51,485 bases of DNA from the NCBI RefSeq assembly GCF_900111195.1, contig NZ_FOGL01000014.1, forward strand, positions 1 through 51,485, given 5' to 3'. Positions 1 through 9,402 of the stretch are shown piece after piece. The translations under genes and the position numbers were made by a program. A model generated the notes under the pieces. It saw only the letters and a list, made by a program, of their open reading frames with translations, was not told the origin of the DNA and did not search any database. Each line of letters opens with the position of its first letter. Positions within the stretch are counted from its first letter, which is position 1. Origin of the DNA: Gracilibacillus ureilyticus. Lineage in GTDB: Bacteria > Bacillota > Bacilli > Bacillales > Amphibacillaceae.

Positions 1-217
1 GTTTTCGATAAAATAACGTGGTTTGTCTACCGAAAATATGGTGATGTTGCACTTTTTGTATTCGATAATCATGCACTTTTTCTGTTACTTGGTTACAACT
101 AGGACAATGATGAGGGACACGCTCCAATTCCACATGAAGTTGGTAATTGCCATCTTGTTCGAATGACTTTGTAACGATAACCCCTTCTAATCCTGGTAAA
201 GAAATGTTAGAATTCAA
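1..217 (-). CDS. ISL3-family transposase, N-terminal part
   Basis: Seventy-two codons are visible before the window edge. The start is a TTG at 215-217, preceded at the right distance by AAAAGGAGATG. The protein has the N-terminal zinc-ribbon pattern of ISL3 transposases: HHCPSCNQVTEKVHDYR followed by a basic, His-rich stretch. In this family the N-terminal zinc finger binds the element ends, and a DDE catalytic core, not visible here, does the cutting and joining. No frameshift or stop occurs in the visible part, so the gene could be intact. It lies downstream of bshC in the same orientation, beyond the bshC terminator. Confidence 0.8.
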   Translation of the reverse strand, partial: MNSNISLPGLEGVIVTKSFEQDGNYQLHVELERVPHHCPSCNQVTEKVHDYRIQKVQHHHIFGRQTTLFYRK

Positions 218-337
218 TTACACGCATCTCCTTTTTGTGATTTGTTTATTGGTCTAAACAAAGTGTAACAAAATTAGGAGATTGCGTGTTTTAATTTGTT
301 TGAATTTTCTCTTTACCCCAACATATATTTTAGAGCC
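1..337 (-). mobile_element. ISL3-family insertion sequence, transposase-proximal end (rest outside window)
   Basis: This edge holds the upstream end of an insertion sequence whose transposase is read leftward out of the window. The likely terminal inverted repeat is at about 311-337; read on the minus strand it starts GGCTCTAAAATATATG and then GTTGGGGTAAAG. A GGCTC start is typical of ISL3-family ends. The next eight bases (338-345, TAAAAAAA) are a possible 8-bp target duplication, but the other end is not visible. The family call rests on the transposase N-terminus; the exact boundary is inferred. Confidence 0.72.
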
Positions 338-338
338 T

Positions 339-369
339 AAAAAAAGAGACCCAGCTTCTGCTAGATCTC
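339..369 (-). terminator. Rho-independent terminator of bshC
   Basis: On the minus strand GAGATCTAGC, loop AGAA and GCTGGGTCTC form a ten-pair stem with two G-U pairs, followed by seven U. It lies 17 bases past the bshC stop. The U-tract touches the outer end of the ISL3 element, so the element appears to have inserted right at the end of the terminator. Confidence 0.85.
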
Positions 370-385
370 ACTTCTTCCATTATAT

Positions 386-2008
386 TTACAAATAAACAGC
401 CTGATGTTTTTGAATATCCTCATAGTTTTGGATAAGGTTATTTCTCAAGAAATCCGGTCCGTATTTATTCAGAAAGTAAATCACATTCCATAATCTCTCC
501 TGTAAACCCTCTTCCGGACGAAGATGCACCAGTACTTTATCAAAATCTGCTAGTTCTTTCTGAAATTTCAGTTGAAGCTCTTTATTCATTCGATTAGATA
601 ATTGCTCTACATGATCCAAAATATATTGCAGATTTTTTTCAGCGTATTCTCCTATATCTGTCTTTATTCCTTTCGCCTGATCCACCAGAGGTTTGTGTGC
701 CGAAGTGATCATTTGTTTAACCTGGTCTGTTAATAATTCCACAGGAGGAGTTAATTGGGAGTTTAGCCAGTTTTGCTTACTCGTCATTACCCCTCCGGAT
801 ATAGCTTCATCTGTCTTAATAGCATACTGCTCCATCGCTTTTTTTATTTTCTTCTCAACAATCGTGATAGAAAAACGAGGAAGCACTGGCGGCATTTTTA
901 TCTCTATTGCACGAAACACCGGCTTAAGTATTGACCAGTAAGCTACTTCACTTGGCCCGCCAAAGAAAGCTAATGTTGGGAAGAGCATTTCTTGCATAAC
1001 AGGTCTTGTTACTACATTATTACTAAGTAATTCGGGCTGGTTGTTAGCGATTTCCAGTAAAGCCTCATGGGACAGTCTGCATTCATTATTTTTTCCTATC
1101 CACTCCTGCCCATCGCGTTTCAGGAGGATTCTCTGGTTATCGTAATGATAAAATAAATGGCCATCATCTTCTTCCACTTCTACGGAAACATTGTAACCCT
1201 TTATTCTCATACTTTGTAAAGATTGGAAAACTTCTTTACTATATGTTGACTGCTTCTCTATTAAAGCCTGAAAGTGTTGTTTTTCCAACTGTCTCACTAA
1301 CCTGTCACCGGAATCGACAAATACAATACCTGTTTCTCTGAATAGCTCATGCATAAATCGCCCGAAGAAATCAACCATAGTATTGGATTGAGTTAACAAG
1401 TCTTTAATTTTATTGTACAGACTCTTACTAAATGCCGTCTCCTCCAATTTAGAGAATACTGTATTCAGCCAGTTTAATCCTTGCACCTGATTGATTTCGC
1501 GGTTGGAAACAGAAGCTTTCTCATGGGACTTATCATTCCAAATCAGTTTTTGCAGCTCATTTTCAACAGGCAGATAAATATGGTTTACCTCATCATAATC
1601 ATGGTCTTCTCCAGCAATCCAGAAAACCGGTATGACAGGGATATTTAATTTCGCTTCCTGCTCCTGAGCTAATTGCAAAATAGAAATAATTTTATGTACG
1701 GTATATAGCGGCCCACCCAATAGCCCTGCCTGCTGTCCACCGATCACAACCACACTATCCGGTCTTCGTATTCTATCAATATTTTCAAATGTTTGTTCCG
1801 AAGCTTCCCATCTATTGTTCAATTTTTCTAACACATCCGCTAAATTCTCTCTATCAAATGTCCTTTCTTTCAGATCATTTACCCGTTGCATGAAAACATT
1901 ATGATCAAATGGACGATAATCATAATGCTGCATTAACTCCTTGCTCTGGGCGAAGTAATCTGTAAGGAATTTATTGGATGAGTTGAGTGTTATATGTTCG
2001 ATATGCAT
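386..2008 (-). CDS. bshC: Bacillithiol biosynthesis cysteine-adding enzyme BshC
   Basis: BshC is the last enzyme of bacillithiol synthesis; it adds cysteine to glucosaminyl-malate to give the main low-molecular-weight thiol of Bacillaceae. The 540-residue length equals that of the family. A nucleotide-binding-fold motif is at about residues 89-100 (IGGQQAGLLGGP), followed by HKIIS and then FWIAGEDHDYDEVNHI, all hallmarks of BshC. The C-terminal third is coiled-coil-rich. The ATG start at 2008 follows AAAGGAG by ten bases. In B. subtilis the gene (yllA) also follows the ylb cluster, as here. A possible promoter (TTGTGT, 17 bases, TATGTA) is upstream. The enzyme mechanism is not settled in the literature; the family assignment is secure. 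Confidence 0.95.
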   Translation of the reverse strand: MHIEHITLNSSNKFLTDYFAQSKELMQHYDYRPFDHNVFMQRVNDLKERTFDRENLADVLEKLNNRWEASEQTFENIDRIRRPDSVVVIGGQQAGLLGGPLYTVHKIISILQLAQEQEAKLNIPVIPVFWIAGEDHDYDEVNHIYLPVENELQKLIWNDKSHEKASVSNREINQVQGLNWLNTVFSKLEETAFSKSLYNKIKDLLTQSNTMVDFFGRFMHELFRETGIVFVDSGDRLVRQLEKQHFQALIEKQSTYSKEVFQSLQSMRIKGYNVSVEVEEDDGHLFYHYDNQRILLKRDGQEWIGKNNECRLSHEALLEIANNQPELLSNNVVTRPVMQEMLFPTLAFFGGPSEVAYWSILKPVFRAIEIKMPPVLPRFSITIVEKKIKKAMEQYAIKTDEAISGGVMTSKQNWLNSQLTPPVELLTDQVKQMITSAHKPLVDQAKGIKTDIGEYAEKNLQYILDHVEQLSNRMNKELQLKFQKELADFDKVLVHLRPEEGLQERLWNVIYFLNKYGPDFLRNNLIQNYEDIQKHQAVYL

Positions 2009-2182
2009 CGATAACAGGCTCCTTTATTTTCGATAATATGTATTAGTTCACTTGTATTTTACATAAATAAGATACGAAACGCACACAATTTGTTTCAAGC
2101 AGTTATTACGAAGTGGATGACAATGGGGGAATTAAACAAGAAGAACTTCACCAGTGATGAAGTCCTGAAATACAACATATTT

Positions 2183-2638
2183 TTAATTATGCGACTTATC
2201 CCATTTGTCCAGTACTTTTTTAATTTCTTCTAATAAGTGATTGGATAATTGCAATTTATCAATCAGTTGGCGGTTTTCCTCTTCTAATTCCTTACACTTT
2301 TTCGCCTGATCGATCGTTTGATAGTATTGTGAAATCTTCTCCAAAGATTGAATAACCTGTGTAAAATTAGGTTGGTCCATTTCTTGTACCGCTTCTGCAT
2401 CAGTATATGGGTTTACTTTTTTCCGATTGTTTTTTGCTGATTGAATTGCCTGCTCATAATGTTTCCTTAAAGTTGCATTCCACCTGAAACCACAAGCAGC
2501 TGATGTCCTAGATAGTTTATTTCCCGCTTCCTTAAAAGCCTCAAGCTGTGTTTTTCCTTCTCTAATATAATGTAATACCGTCTCAGCCAGAATTACATCT
2601 TCGTCTTTTGTCCATGCATCTTGACGATGTCCCTGCAT
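2183..2638 (-). CDS. ylbO: RsfA-like (YlbO-type) Myb-domain transcription regulator
   Basis: This 151-residue protein starts with a Myb/SANT-like DNA-binding region. [14 protein letters not shown] at about residues 9-22 and the later [15 protein letters not shown] are the pattern of the RsfA family. The C-terminal half (about 90-150) is a predicted coiled coil, probably for dimerisation. RsfA is a prespore-specific regulator that adjusts sigma-F-dependent transcription in B. subtilis, and YlbO is its close relative. Position next to rpmF matches B. subtilis ylbO, which supports the YlbO call. The two genes ylbP and ylbQ that separate ylbO from bshC in B. subtilis are missing here. Target genes are unknown. 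Confidence 0.85.
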   Translation of the reverse strand: MQGHRQDAWTKDEDVILAETVLHYIREGKTQLEAFKEAGNKLSRTSAACGFRWNATLRKHYEQAIQSAKNNRKKVNPYTDAEAVQEMDQPNFTQVIQSLEKISQYYQTIDQAKKCKELEEENRQLIDKLQLSNHLLEEIKKVLDKWDKSHN

Positions 2639-2736
2639 CTATCCACCTCCTCTATTTCCTGCTATCAATGTATGCATATAATAGATGAGATAGAATTTTT
2701 CTAATAAAAATTTTACTAAATTTAGAAAAATTGCAT

Positions 2737-2774
2737 AAAAAAATAGTGTAAGTAGGTTTGTCTACTTACACTAT
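2737..2774 (-). terminator. Rho-independent terminator of the ylbN-rpmF transcript
   Basis: A perfect 13-pair stem (ATAGTGTAAGTAG with its complement) with a six-base loop is followed on the minus strand by seven U. It starts about 20 bases after the rpmF stop codon and separates this unit from ylbO. Confidence 0.9.
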
Positions 2775-2795
2775 TCTTTGTACACTGTATATAAA

Positions 2796-2969
2796 TTATT
2801 GAGCTACAACTTCTTTTCCGTCATAGTGTCCACAAGATTTACATACATGGTGTGGTTTTGCTAATTCACCACAATTTGAACATTCTACCATTCCTGGTAC
2901 ATGCAATTTTTTATGTGTACGTCTTTGTCTTTTCACTTTTTTTGATGTTCTTTGCTTAGGTACTGCCAT
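2796..2969 (-). CDS. rpmF: 50S ribosomal protein L32
   Basis: The reading frame encodes 57 residues, the normal size of L32, starting [17 protein letters not shown] and ending in EVVAQ. Two Cys pairs (CSNCG and CKSCG) form the zinc ribbon, so this is the zinc-binding form of L32, not the Cys-less paralogue some Firmicutes carry. The start ATG follows AAAGGAGGTGTAAGGC. It lies 14 bases downstream of ylbN, the conserved pairing seen across Bacteria, and ends in a strong terminator. It is transcribed with ylbN from the promoter at 3533-3561. Confidence 0.97.
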   Translation of the reverse strand: MAVPKQRTSKKVKRQRRTHKKLHVPGMVECSNCGELAKPHHVCKSCGHYDGKEVVAQ

Positions 2970-2983
2970 GCCTTACACCTCCT

Positions 2984-3505
2984 TTAAAGAGATTCATTAT
3001 TGTTGTCATCTAATAAGGCTTTTAACTTTTCAAGACGAGGATCAACCTTTTTACTGTTTTGTTCCTCTGTCATCAGTGTCCAACCTTTACCTTCCGAAAT
3101 AGTATTCGCTTTTAATACTTCTTCTTCGGCAAATACACGGAAAGGTATCTCTAAGATTATATTTTCCTTGATATAAGGTGTTAAGTCAAGCACCTCTGTA
3201 TCAATCTTATGCACGTCTTCATCGTCACTTCGATAAGATGATGTCGTGAATGTCTCTGCAGCATGAATTGTGAACGGGTATGGAACATCAACTAACGTTC
3301 TGGCACAAGGCAATATCATCTCCCCTGTGATATCAAAAACAAATGTGATTTCCGTACCGTCTATCCTTGCGGTTCCTTTCACTTGAACCGGATTAATTTT
3401 TCTAATATCATTATCTAATTTCTCCAATTCTGAAACATCTACCATCTCATCAAATGAAAATGGATTACCATGGGATTGTTTTAATTTTTGTAACGAAATT
3501 TTCAT
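2984..3505 (-). CDS. ylbN: YceD/DUF177 family protein (YlbN), 23S rRNA accumulation protein
   Basis: YlbN belongs to the YceD (DUF177) family, linked in E. coli and plants to accumulation of 23S rRNA and almost always encoded upstream of rpmF. The family core is visible in the mid-section: VKGTARIDGTEITFVFDITG, then LPCARTLVDVPYPF. The acidic Cys-containing strand is typical of Gram-positive members. I place the start at the ATG at 3505 (173 residues), because a possible GTG nine bases upstream overlaps the ribosome site GAGGTG. A consensus sigma-A promoter lies 30-60 bases upstream. The molecular mechanism is unknown. Confidence 0.9.
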   Translation of the reverse strand: MKISLQKLKQSHGNPFSFDEMVDVSELEKLDNDIRKINPVQVKGTARIDGTEITFVFDITGEMILPCARTLVDVPYPFTIHAAETFTTSSYRSDDEDVHKIDTEVLDLTPYIKENIILEIPFRVFAEEEVLKANTISEGKGWTLMTEEQNSKKVDPRLEKLKALLDDNNNESL

Positions 3506-3532
3506 TAGAATCACCTCAAGGCAACAAGAAAT

Positions 3533-3561
3533 ATTTTAAAAGGAAATGAGCTATTTGTCAA
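3533..3561 (-). promoter_or_regulatory. Sigma-A promoter of ylbN-rpmF
   Basis: On the minus strand TTGACA (3556-3561), a 17-base spacer and TAAAAT (3533-3538) make a near-consensus vegetative promoter. Transcription would start near 3526, giving a leader of about 20 bases before the ylbN ATG. Its strength fits a ribosomal protein operon. Confidence 0.8.
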
Positions 3562-3601
3562 CATATTTTCTTTACAGTAACATAAAAAAATGCTCGATAT
3601 A

Positions 3602-3610
3602 TGCTATACT
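3602..3610 (+). promoter_or_regulatory. Extended -10 promoter of tmcAL
   Basis: TGCTATACT is an extended -10 element (TG, one base, TATACT at 3605-3610). No good -35 box lies 17 bases upstream, as is common for extended -10 promoters. The leader to the GTG start would be about 75 bases. Confidence 0.5.
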
Positions 3611-3689
3611 GTAACAATAGAAAATAAATATACCTTTCCCCCACTTTAACAAGAATGAACTGATATTGCAAAGTTTGGAGGTTATACCT

Positions 3690-4889
3690 GTGCGAGGATG
3701 TGGATTAATTGTTGAATACAACCCTTTCCATAATGGTCATAAATACCATCTAAATAAATCAAAAGCAATGACGAATGCGGATTGTATGATTGCAGTAATG
3801 AGCGGAAATTTCCTGCAAAGAGGAGAGCCGGCTGTTATAGATAAACACCACAGAGCGCAACTCGCTGTTTCACAAGGAGCAGATCTAGTCATTGAACTGC
3901 CTTATTACTACGCCGTACAACACAGCGAGTTGTTTGCTGAAGGTGCAATTAGAATTTTAAGTCTCCTTAAAGCAGATTCTATCTGTTTTGGCAGTGAACA
4001 CGGAGAAATTAATGAATTTTATGAAATAATTAACTTAATCAATGGAAATTATAGAGAATACCATCAACATCTTAAAAACGCCTTAAAAGAAGGAAATGCT
4101 TATCCGGCAGCACATGAAGCAGCATACCGGAAAATAGGCGGAAATTTTTTAACAATCGACTTTACAAAACCTAACAATGTTTTAGGTACACAATATTTGG
4201 AAAAGATCTTGCAAATTGATCCATCTATACAACCATTTACTATTAAAAGACAGCAAAATGAGTATCACGACCAGTCTTTAACAAAACCATTTGCTAGTGC
4301 TACAAGTATTCGTAAGGAGTTATTCTCAAATAAACCGCCAACAGATATAGCTGAAACCGTCCCGATACAAACAACGGAAATACTGAACAATTACAGAAAT
4401 CAATTCGGAGGTTTCCACAGTTGGGATCAATACTTCTCTTACTTGCGTTACCGTATTTTAACAATTAACACGAGTTATTTAAAACAAATTCACGGGGTAA
4501 AGGAAGGGCTGGAAAACCGTCTCATCCGTTCAATGAAGGATGCATCAAACTTTCAGCAGTTTATGACAAATCTTAAAACAAAAAGATATACCTGGACAAG
4601 TCTACAAAGAATTTTGGTAAATATTATTACAAATATTACAAAAGCTGATATAGAAGAGAAATTAAGCGGCTCTCCTCCACTGCGCATATTAGCAATGTCT
4701 GCGACCGGAAAAGAATACTTACATAATTTAAAAAATGAGGAGATAAAGTTCTATACTAGCAATAAAAAACCTTATCCGGATTACGACTTAGATAACAGGA
4801 TTGCTTCCGCATACTATAGTATTCTTGAAACAGAAAGGCAAATCATTGCAAAAAAACAAGACTTCAAGCCACCATTTATAAAGGCTTAA
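3690..4889 (+). CDS. tmcAL: tRNA(Met) cytidine acetate ligase TmcAL (YlbM)
   Basis: TmcAL uses ATP and acetate to make N4-acetylcytidine at position 34 of elongator tRNA(Met), through an acetyl-adenylate. The nucleotidyltransferase signature is at the N-terminus: GLIVEYNPFHNGHKYHL, with the HNGH (HxGH) motif at residues 14-17, followed by a conserved MSGNFLQRGEPA segment. The C-terminal half binds tRNA. I start at the GTG at 3690 (399 residues), because GGAGG lies eight bases upstream and the family starts just before this motif; an upstream in-frame TTG at 3666 has no ribosome site. It is divergent from ylbN, as in B. subtilis. Confidence 0.93.
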   Translation: MRGCGLIVEYNPFHNGHKYHLNKSKAMTNADCMIAVMSGNFLQRGEPAVIDKHHRAQLAVSQGADLVIELPYYYAVQHSELFAEGAIRILSLLKADSICFGSEHGEINEFYEIINLINGNYREYHQHLKNALKEGNAYPAAHEAAYRKIGGNFLTIDFTKPNNVLGTQYLEKILQIDPSIQPFTIKRQQNEYHDQSLTKPFASATSIRKELFSNKPPTDIAETVPIQTTEILNNYRNQFGGFHSWDQYFSYLRYRILTINTSYLKQIHGVKEGLENRLIRSMKDASNFQQFMTNLKTKRYTWTSLQRILVNIITNITKADIEEKLSGSPPLRILAMSATGKEYLHNLKNEEIKFYTSNKKPYPDYDLDNRIASAYYSILETERQIIAKKQDFKPPFIKA

Positions 4890-4900
4890 AGTCTTGCTTT
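4857..4900 (+). terminator. Terminator of tmcAL, stem inside the coding end
   Basis: CAAGACTTCAAGCC (4857-4870) pairs with GGCTTAAAGTCTTG (4883-4896) with one mismatch, followed by CTTTTG. The left arm lies inside the last codons of tmcAL and the stop codon is in the right arm. The U-tract is short, so termination may be incomplete towards the convergent ylbL. Confidence 0.6.
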
Positions 4901-4928
4901 TGCCTGGAAATCTCCTCCAATTCACCAG

Positions 4929-5942
4929 CTATTCCAATGACTGCAAATATTGTATCGCTTCATCAAAAGTGTCAACAGGAATAATTTTCATATCTGTATT
5001 AATATTTTCTGCTACCTCTTTAGCTGTCTGGTAATTAGAGTCCTCTCTCCCACCTTCATTAGGAGCAAAAAAGATTTCATTACCTTCACGGTCTGCTGCA
5101 ATTACTTTTTTATCAATCCCGCCGATTCTCCCGACATTTCCTTCATAATCAATTTCTCCTGTTCCCGCAATCTGATGGCCTTTCGTCAAATCTTCCTCAG
5201 TTAACTGATCATAAATCTCCAGAGCAAACATTAAGCCGGCACTTGGACCACCAATATCTCCACTTGAAAATGTTAATTCAGGTTCTTCATTAACTTCCCG
5301 ATCTGTTACGAGCTGTATGCCAATTCCAGGTTTATTATTCTCCGGCAGTTCCGCTAGAGTGAGGGACTTCTTCATCTGTTCCTCTCCCCTGATAATTGTC
5401 AACGTTATTCTGTCACCAACCTGTTTCGTTGTCACAAAATCAATTAAATCATTTGCTTCCGCTATTCCCATGCCATCTATCTCAATAATCCGATCTCCTG
5501 TTTGCAGGACTTTTGCTGCAGGCATGTCCTCTATCACTGAAACAACATATACCCCATTGTACTGAATCTCTATTTCAGCCTTTGCTGCTTCATATGCAAC
5601 AACGGTTGATGCCTCCTGAGAACTCTCCATCATCATTAACTGCATTTGCTTAAAGTCCTCTTGTGATATTCCATCATGGTAAACTTCTTCTATTGGTACG
5701 ACCTGATGATAATCTCTTAGTTTTGCCATGAGATAATAAAATGGTGTAGCCTGTCCACCTTGAATCGTCACAAGATGCATATCACCTTCACTTTCATAAC
5801 CACCTTCAACCTTTACAATTGGATTTAACGCATCCGCACTACCCGGTTTATAAATGTAATACGGCAGTTCATAAACAAAAAATAGCGCACAAAGTATTGC
5901 TAAAACTGTTATGGAAGCAATACTCAGCCATTGTTTTTTCAT
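4929..5942 (-). CDS. ylbL: Lon-like serine protease with PDZ domain (YlbL/DdcP)
   Basis: This is a membrane-anchored protease with its active part outside the cell. One N-terminal membrane helix (about residues 7-27) is followed by a PDZ domain (about 125-195) and a Lon-type proteolytic domain (about 205-335). The Ser-Lys dyad is visible: Ser234 in GGPSAGLM and Lys279 in GGIDKKV. In B. subtilis YlbL (DdcP), with CtpA, degrades the division inhibitor YneA so that cells resume division after DNA damage. Length (337 residues) and position next to ylbM and ylbJ match that protein. It converges on tmcAL and is divergent from ylbJ. Confidence 0.93.
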   Translation of the reverse strand: MKKQWLSIASITVLAILCALFFVYELPYYIYKPGSADALNPIVKVEGGYESEGDMHLVTIQGGQATPFYYLMAKLRDYHQVVPIEEVYHDGISQEDFKQMQLMMMESSQEASTVVAYEAAKAEIEIQYNGVYVVSVIEDMPAAKVLQTGDRIIEIDGMGIAEANDLIDFVTTKQVGDRITLTIIRGEEQMKKSLTLAELPENNKPGIGIQLVTDREVNEEPELTFSSGDIGGPSAGLMFALEIYDQLTEEDLTKGHQIAGTGEIDYEGNVGRIGGIDKKVIAADREGNEIFFAPNEGGREDSNYQTAKEVAENINTDMKIIPVDTFDEAIQYLQSLE

Positions 5943-6084
5943 GTCATCGCCCTCTCTGACTATCGTTAATGTATATATTTAGATATATCATCATATAAAT
6001 TTTATTATAGACAAGCTGCCACCATACCATTTTACTACTTCTTTTATCAATCGTACAGAAATGTATTTATTAAGGAGGATATGT

Positions 6085-7757
<1,673 letters not shown>

Positions 7758-8312
7758 TCATCCTTTCTCGTATATGGAAATTCCTGTCGTATTTCCTAAC
7801 TTATCTCTTTTCTTCAGACGGTAATTACTAAAATCAACATCCAACTGATATGATGCGTCATGTTCACATACAATCAGTCCATTATCTTTCACTAAGTCGT
7901 ATTCATCTATCGTATTTAGTAATTTCTCATAAGAAGTTTTATAATAGGGTGGGTCTAAGAAAATAATATCAAATTTTATATCCCGCTTTTTTATCGCTTT
8001 AAGGGCTCTGATTGCATCGTTACGGTATATTTCTACATGTTTTTCCAGCCCTATATGGTTTACATTCGATTTGATAACAGAAATGGCTTTCGGTTGTTTA
8101 TCGACCAGAATAGCTTGTTCCATCCCTCTGCTTAAGGCTTCGATAGCTAGTGATCCACTGCCAGCAAAAAGGTCAAGACAAATACCTTCATCGAAAAACG
8201 GTCCAATTATCTGAAAGAGGGATTCCTTTACTTTATCAGATGTTGGTCTTGTTAACTTATTCGGAACAGCCTGTATTCGATGACCTTTATATTTTCCAGC
8301 GATAACTCTCAA
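7758..8312 (-). CDS. rsmD: 16S rRNA (guanine-966-N2)-methyltransferase RsmD
   Basis: RsmD methylates N2 of G966 in 16S rRNA within the 30S subunit, using S-adenosylmethionine. Visible motifs are the N-terminal MRVIAGKYKGHRI, the SAM-binding CLDLFAGSGSLAIEALSRG (about residues 44-62) and the catalytic IIFLDPPYYK (about 115-124, a DPPY form). At 184 residues the size is normal. The gene heads the rsmD-coaD pair. About 260 bases separate it from ylbG upstream, a gap that contains the ylbG terminator and a second hairpin. Confidence 0.96.
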   Translation of the reverse strand: MRVIAGKYKGHRIQAVPNKLTRPTSDKVKESLFQIIGPFFDEGICLDLFAGSGSLAIEALSRGMEQAILVDKQPKAISVIKSNVNHIGLEKHVEIYRNDAIRALKAIKKRDIKFDIIFLDPPYYKTSYEKLLNTIDEYDLVKDNGLIVCEHDASYQLDVDFSNYRLKKRDKLGNTTGISIYEKG

Positions 8313-8417
8313 TTTATTCCCTTCTTTCTCTGAGTGAAATCTATCTTACTATAGCACGGAAATTTTATTTCCTCAAATTATGATGTATAAACAGAAGCAT
8401 TGTTGTACAAACTTTAG

Positions 8418-8441
8418 ATAAAGCAACAAAAGTTGCTTTAT
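8418..8441. other. Perfect hairpin in the ylbG-rsmD gap
   Basis: ATAAAGCAAC and its exact complement flank an AAAA loop. No U-run follows on either strand, so it is not a simple terminator. It lies between the ylbG terminator and rsmD and could be a processing or attenuation element. Confidence 0.45.
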
Positions 8442-8520
8442 TCGGAGAAGACTTACCATTCCCCATAAGTTCTTCCTCCGGTTTCTCCTCTCCCTTTATT
8501 CTTTTTATTTTCGAAAAGAA

Positions 8521-8567
8521 AATAAAAAGAAACCTGCAACTTATTGATCAGTTGCAGGTTTTTTTAT
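8521..8567 (-). terminator. Terminator of the ylb gene string after ylbG
   Basis: AACCTGCAAC and its exact complement form a ten-pair stem around TTATTGATCA (8531-8560). On the minus strand it is followed by UUUCUUUUU; on the plus strand by seven U, so it can work both ways. It lies just after the ylbG stop. Confidence 0.85.
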
Positions 8568-8573
8568 TAGAAA

Positions 8574-8849
8574 TTATATTCCCATTTTATAATCATACTC
8601 TTTCGCTTTATCTGTTGCTGCATTTTCATAATCTGTTTTAATGAATGGTTTATAAGAAGGTTCCACTCTTGTAATATATGGTAACCTCTTAAACATCTTG
8701 AGGGATTCCTCATAATCATGCTGGTTCACATAGATCATTGCATATTTCAATTTTTTTGATACATGCACCAGATGACCATACCTCTTTAATTGTTTCACAT
8801 TTTTCATATGATGAAACCACACAATAATAGCTTGTCTTTTTGTTAACAT
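8574..8849 (-). CDS. ylbG: UPF0298/DUF2129 family protein YlbG
   Basis: This 91-residue protein is a clear YlbG: it starts MLTKRQAIIVWFHHMKNVK, followed by RYGHLVHVSKKLKYAMIYV and the conserved RLPYITRVEPSYKPFI near residue 65-80. No catalytic motif or membrane segment is seen. The start ATG follows GAGGAAGAACA. The function is unknown; the conserved neighbourhood ylbF-ylbG-rsmD is kept throughout the Bacillaceae. It is 24 bases downstream of ricF and probably in the same transcript, ending at the terminator 8521-8567. Confidence 0.88.
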   Translation of the reverse strand: MLTKRQAIIVWFHHMKNVKQLKRYGHLVHVSKKLKYAMIYVNQHDYEESLKMFKRLPYITRVEPSYKPFIKTDYENAATDKAKEYDYKMGI

Positions 8850-8873
8850 TGTTCTTCCTCGCTTTTTTCAAAA

Positions 8874-9314
8874 TTACGAAGCTTTGCAGCCGCATCCTCC
8901 ACCTGAGCCGCATCCACAGCCGCCATCTGTTAATAATGCTCCGTCTTTTGGTACTTTCACTTTGTCACTAACGCTATATGCGACAATTTGACTAACTTCA
9001 TCTAATAGGTGCTGAAGTTGCGTTTCAGCAGCTTTATAAGCGGCTATTGTTTCATGCATATCCATTTCCCGTTTTGCTACACGGATTTCTTTCATAATTG
9101 TACTATAGTCAGGGTGGTAGCGTCCAAACCTCTCTACTTCTTCATATAAGTCTTTCATCTGATTGAATTTAGAAATGAGTAGTTGTGCCTCTTTATCGTT
9201 TTCCATCCTTTCTTTCGCTTCATCAAATGACTGCTTCACTTCTGATTGTAAAATAACTTGACCTAATACTTCTGATTTATCTAAAATATCAACAATTTCC
9301 ATTGTTGCTAACAT
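8874..9314 (-). CDS. ricF: RicF (YlbF), subunit of the RicAFT RNA-maturation complex
   Basis: RicF (YlbF) works with RicA (YmcA) and RicT (YaaT) in an iron-sulfur complex that supports mRNA maturation by RNase Y, and so competence, sporulation and biofilm formation. The body is the all-helical YlbF/YmcA domain (about residues 1-125). The C-terminus is the Cys-rich tail GGCGCGSGGGCGCKAS, which supplies cluster ligands. I choose the ATG at 9314 (146 residues), since GGAGG is eight bases before it; an upstream ATG overlaps that ribosome site. It precedes ylbG and follows ylbE, as in B. subtilis. Confidence 0.92.
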   Translation of the reverse strand: MLATMEIVDILDKSEVLGQVILQSEVKQSFDEAKERMENDKEAQLLISKFNQMKDLYEEVERFGRYHPDYSTIMKEIRVAKREMDMHETIAAYKAAETQLQHLLDEVSQIVAYSVSDKVKVPKDGALLTDGGCGCGSGGGCGCKAS

Positions 9315-9356
9315 ATTTAACACCTCCATAATGGTATCATACCAACATTTTGACCA

Positions 9357-9402
9357 AAATAAAAGAGGCAGGGGTTTTCATTAATCACGAAACGCCCCTG
9401 CC
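9357..9402 (-). terminator. Terminator at the end of ylbE
   Basis: On the minus strand GGCAGGGG (9395-9402) and CCCCTGCC (9367-9374) form an eight-pair GC-rich stem around 20 bases that include the ylbE stop, followed by UCUUUUAUUUU. It separates ylbD-ylbE from ricF. Confidence 0.8.

Noticed and set aside
2062-2152. Open frame ending in NGGIKQEELHQ between the RsfA-like gene and bshC
   Set aside because: It has only about 28 codons, lacks a start codon with a ribosome site and lies on the opposite strand to both neighbours.
8716-8913. 65-codon frame overlapping ylbG and ricF
   Set aside because: It overlaps two clear genes in another frame; its codons and start site do not support it.
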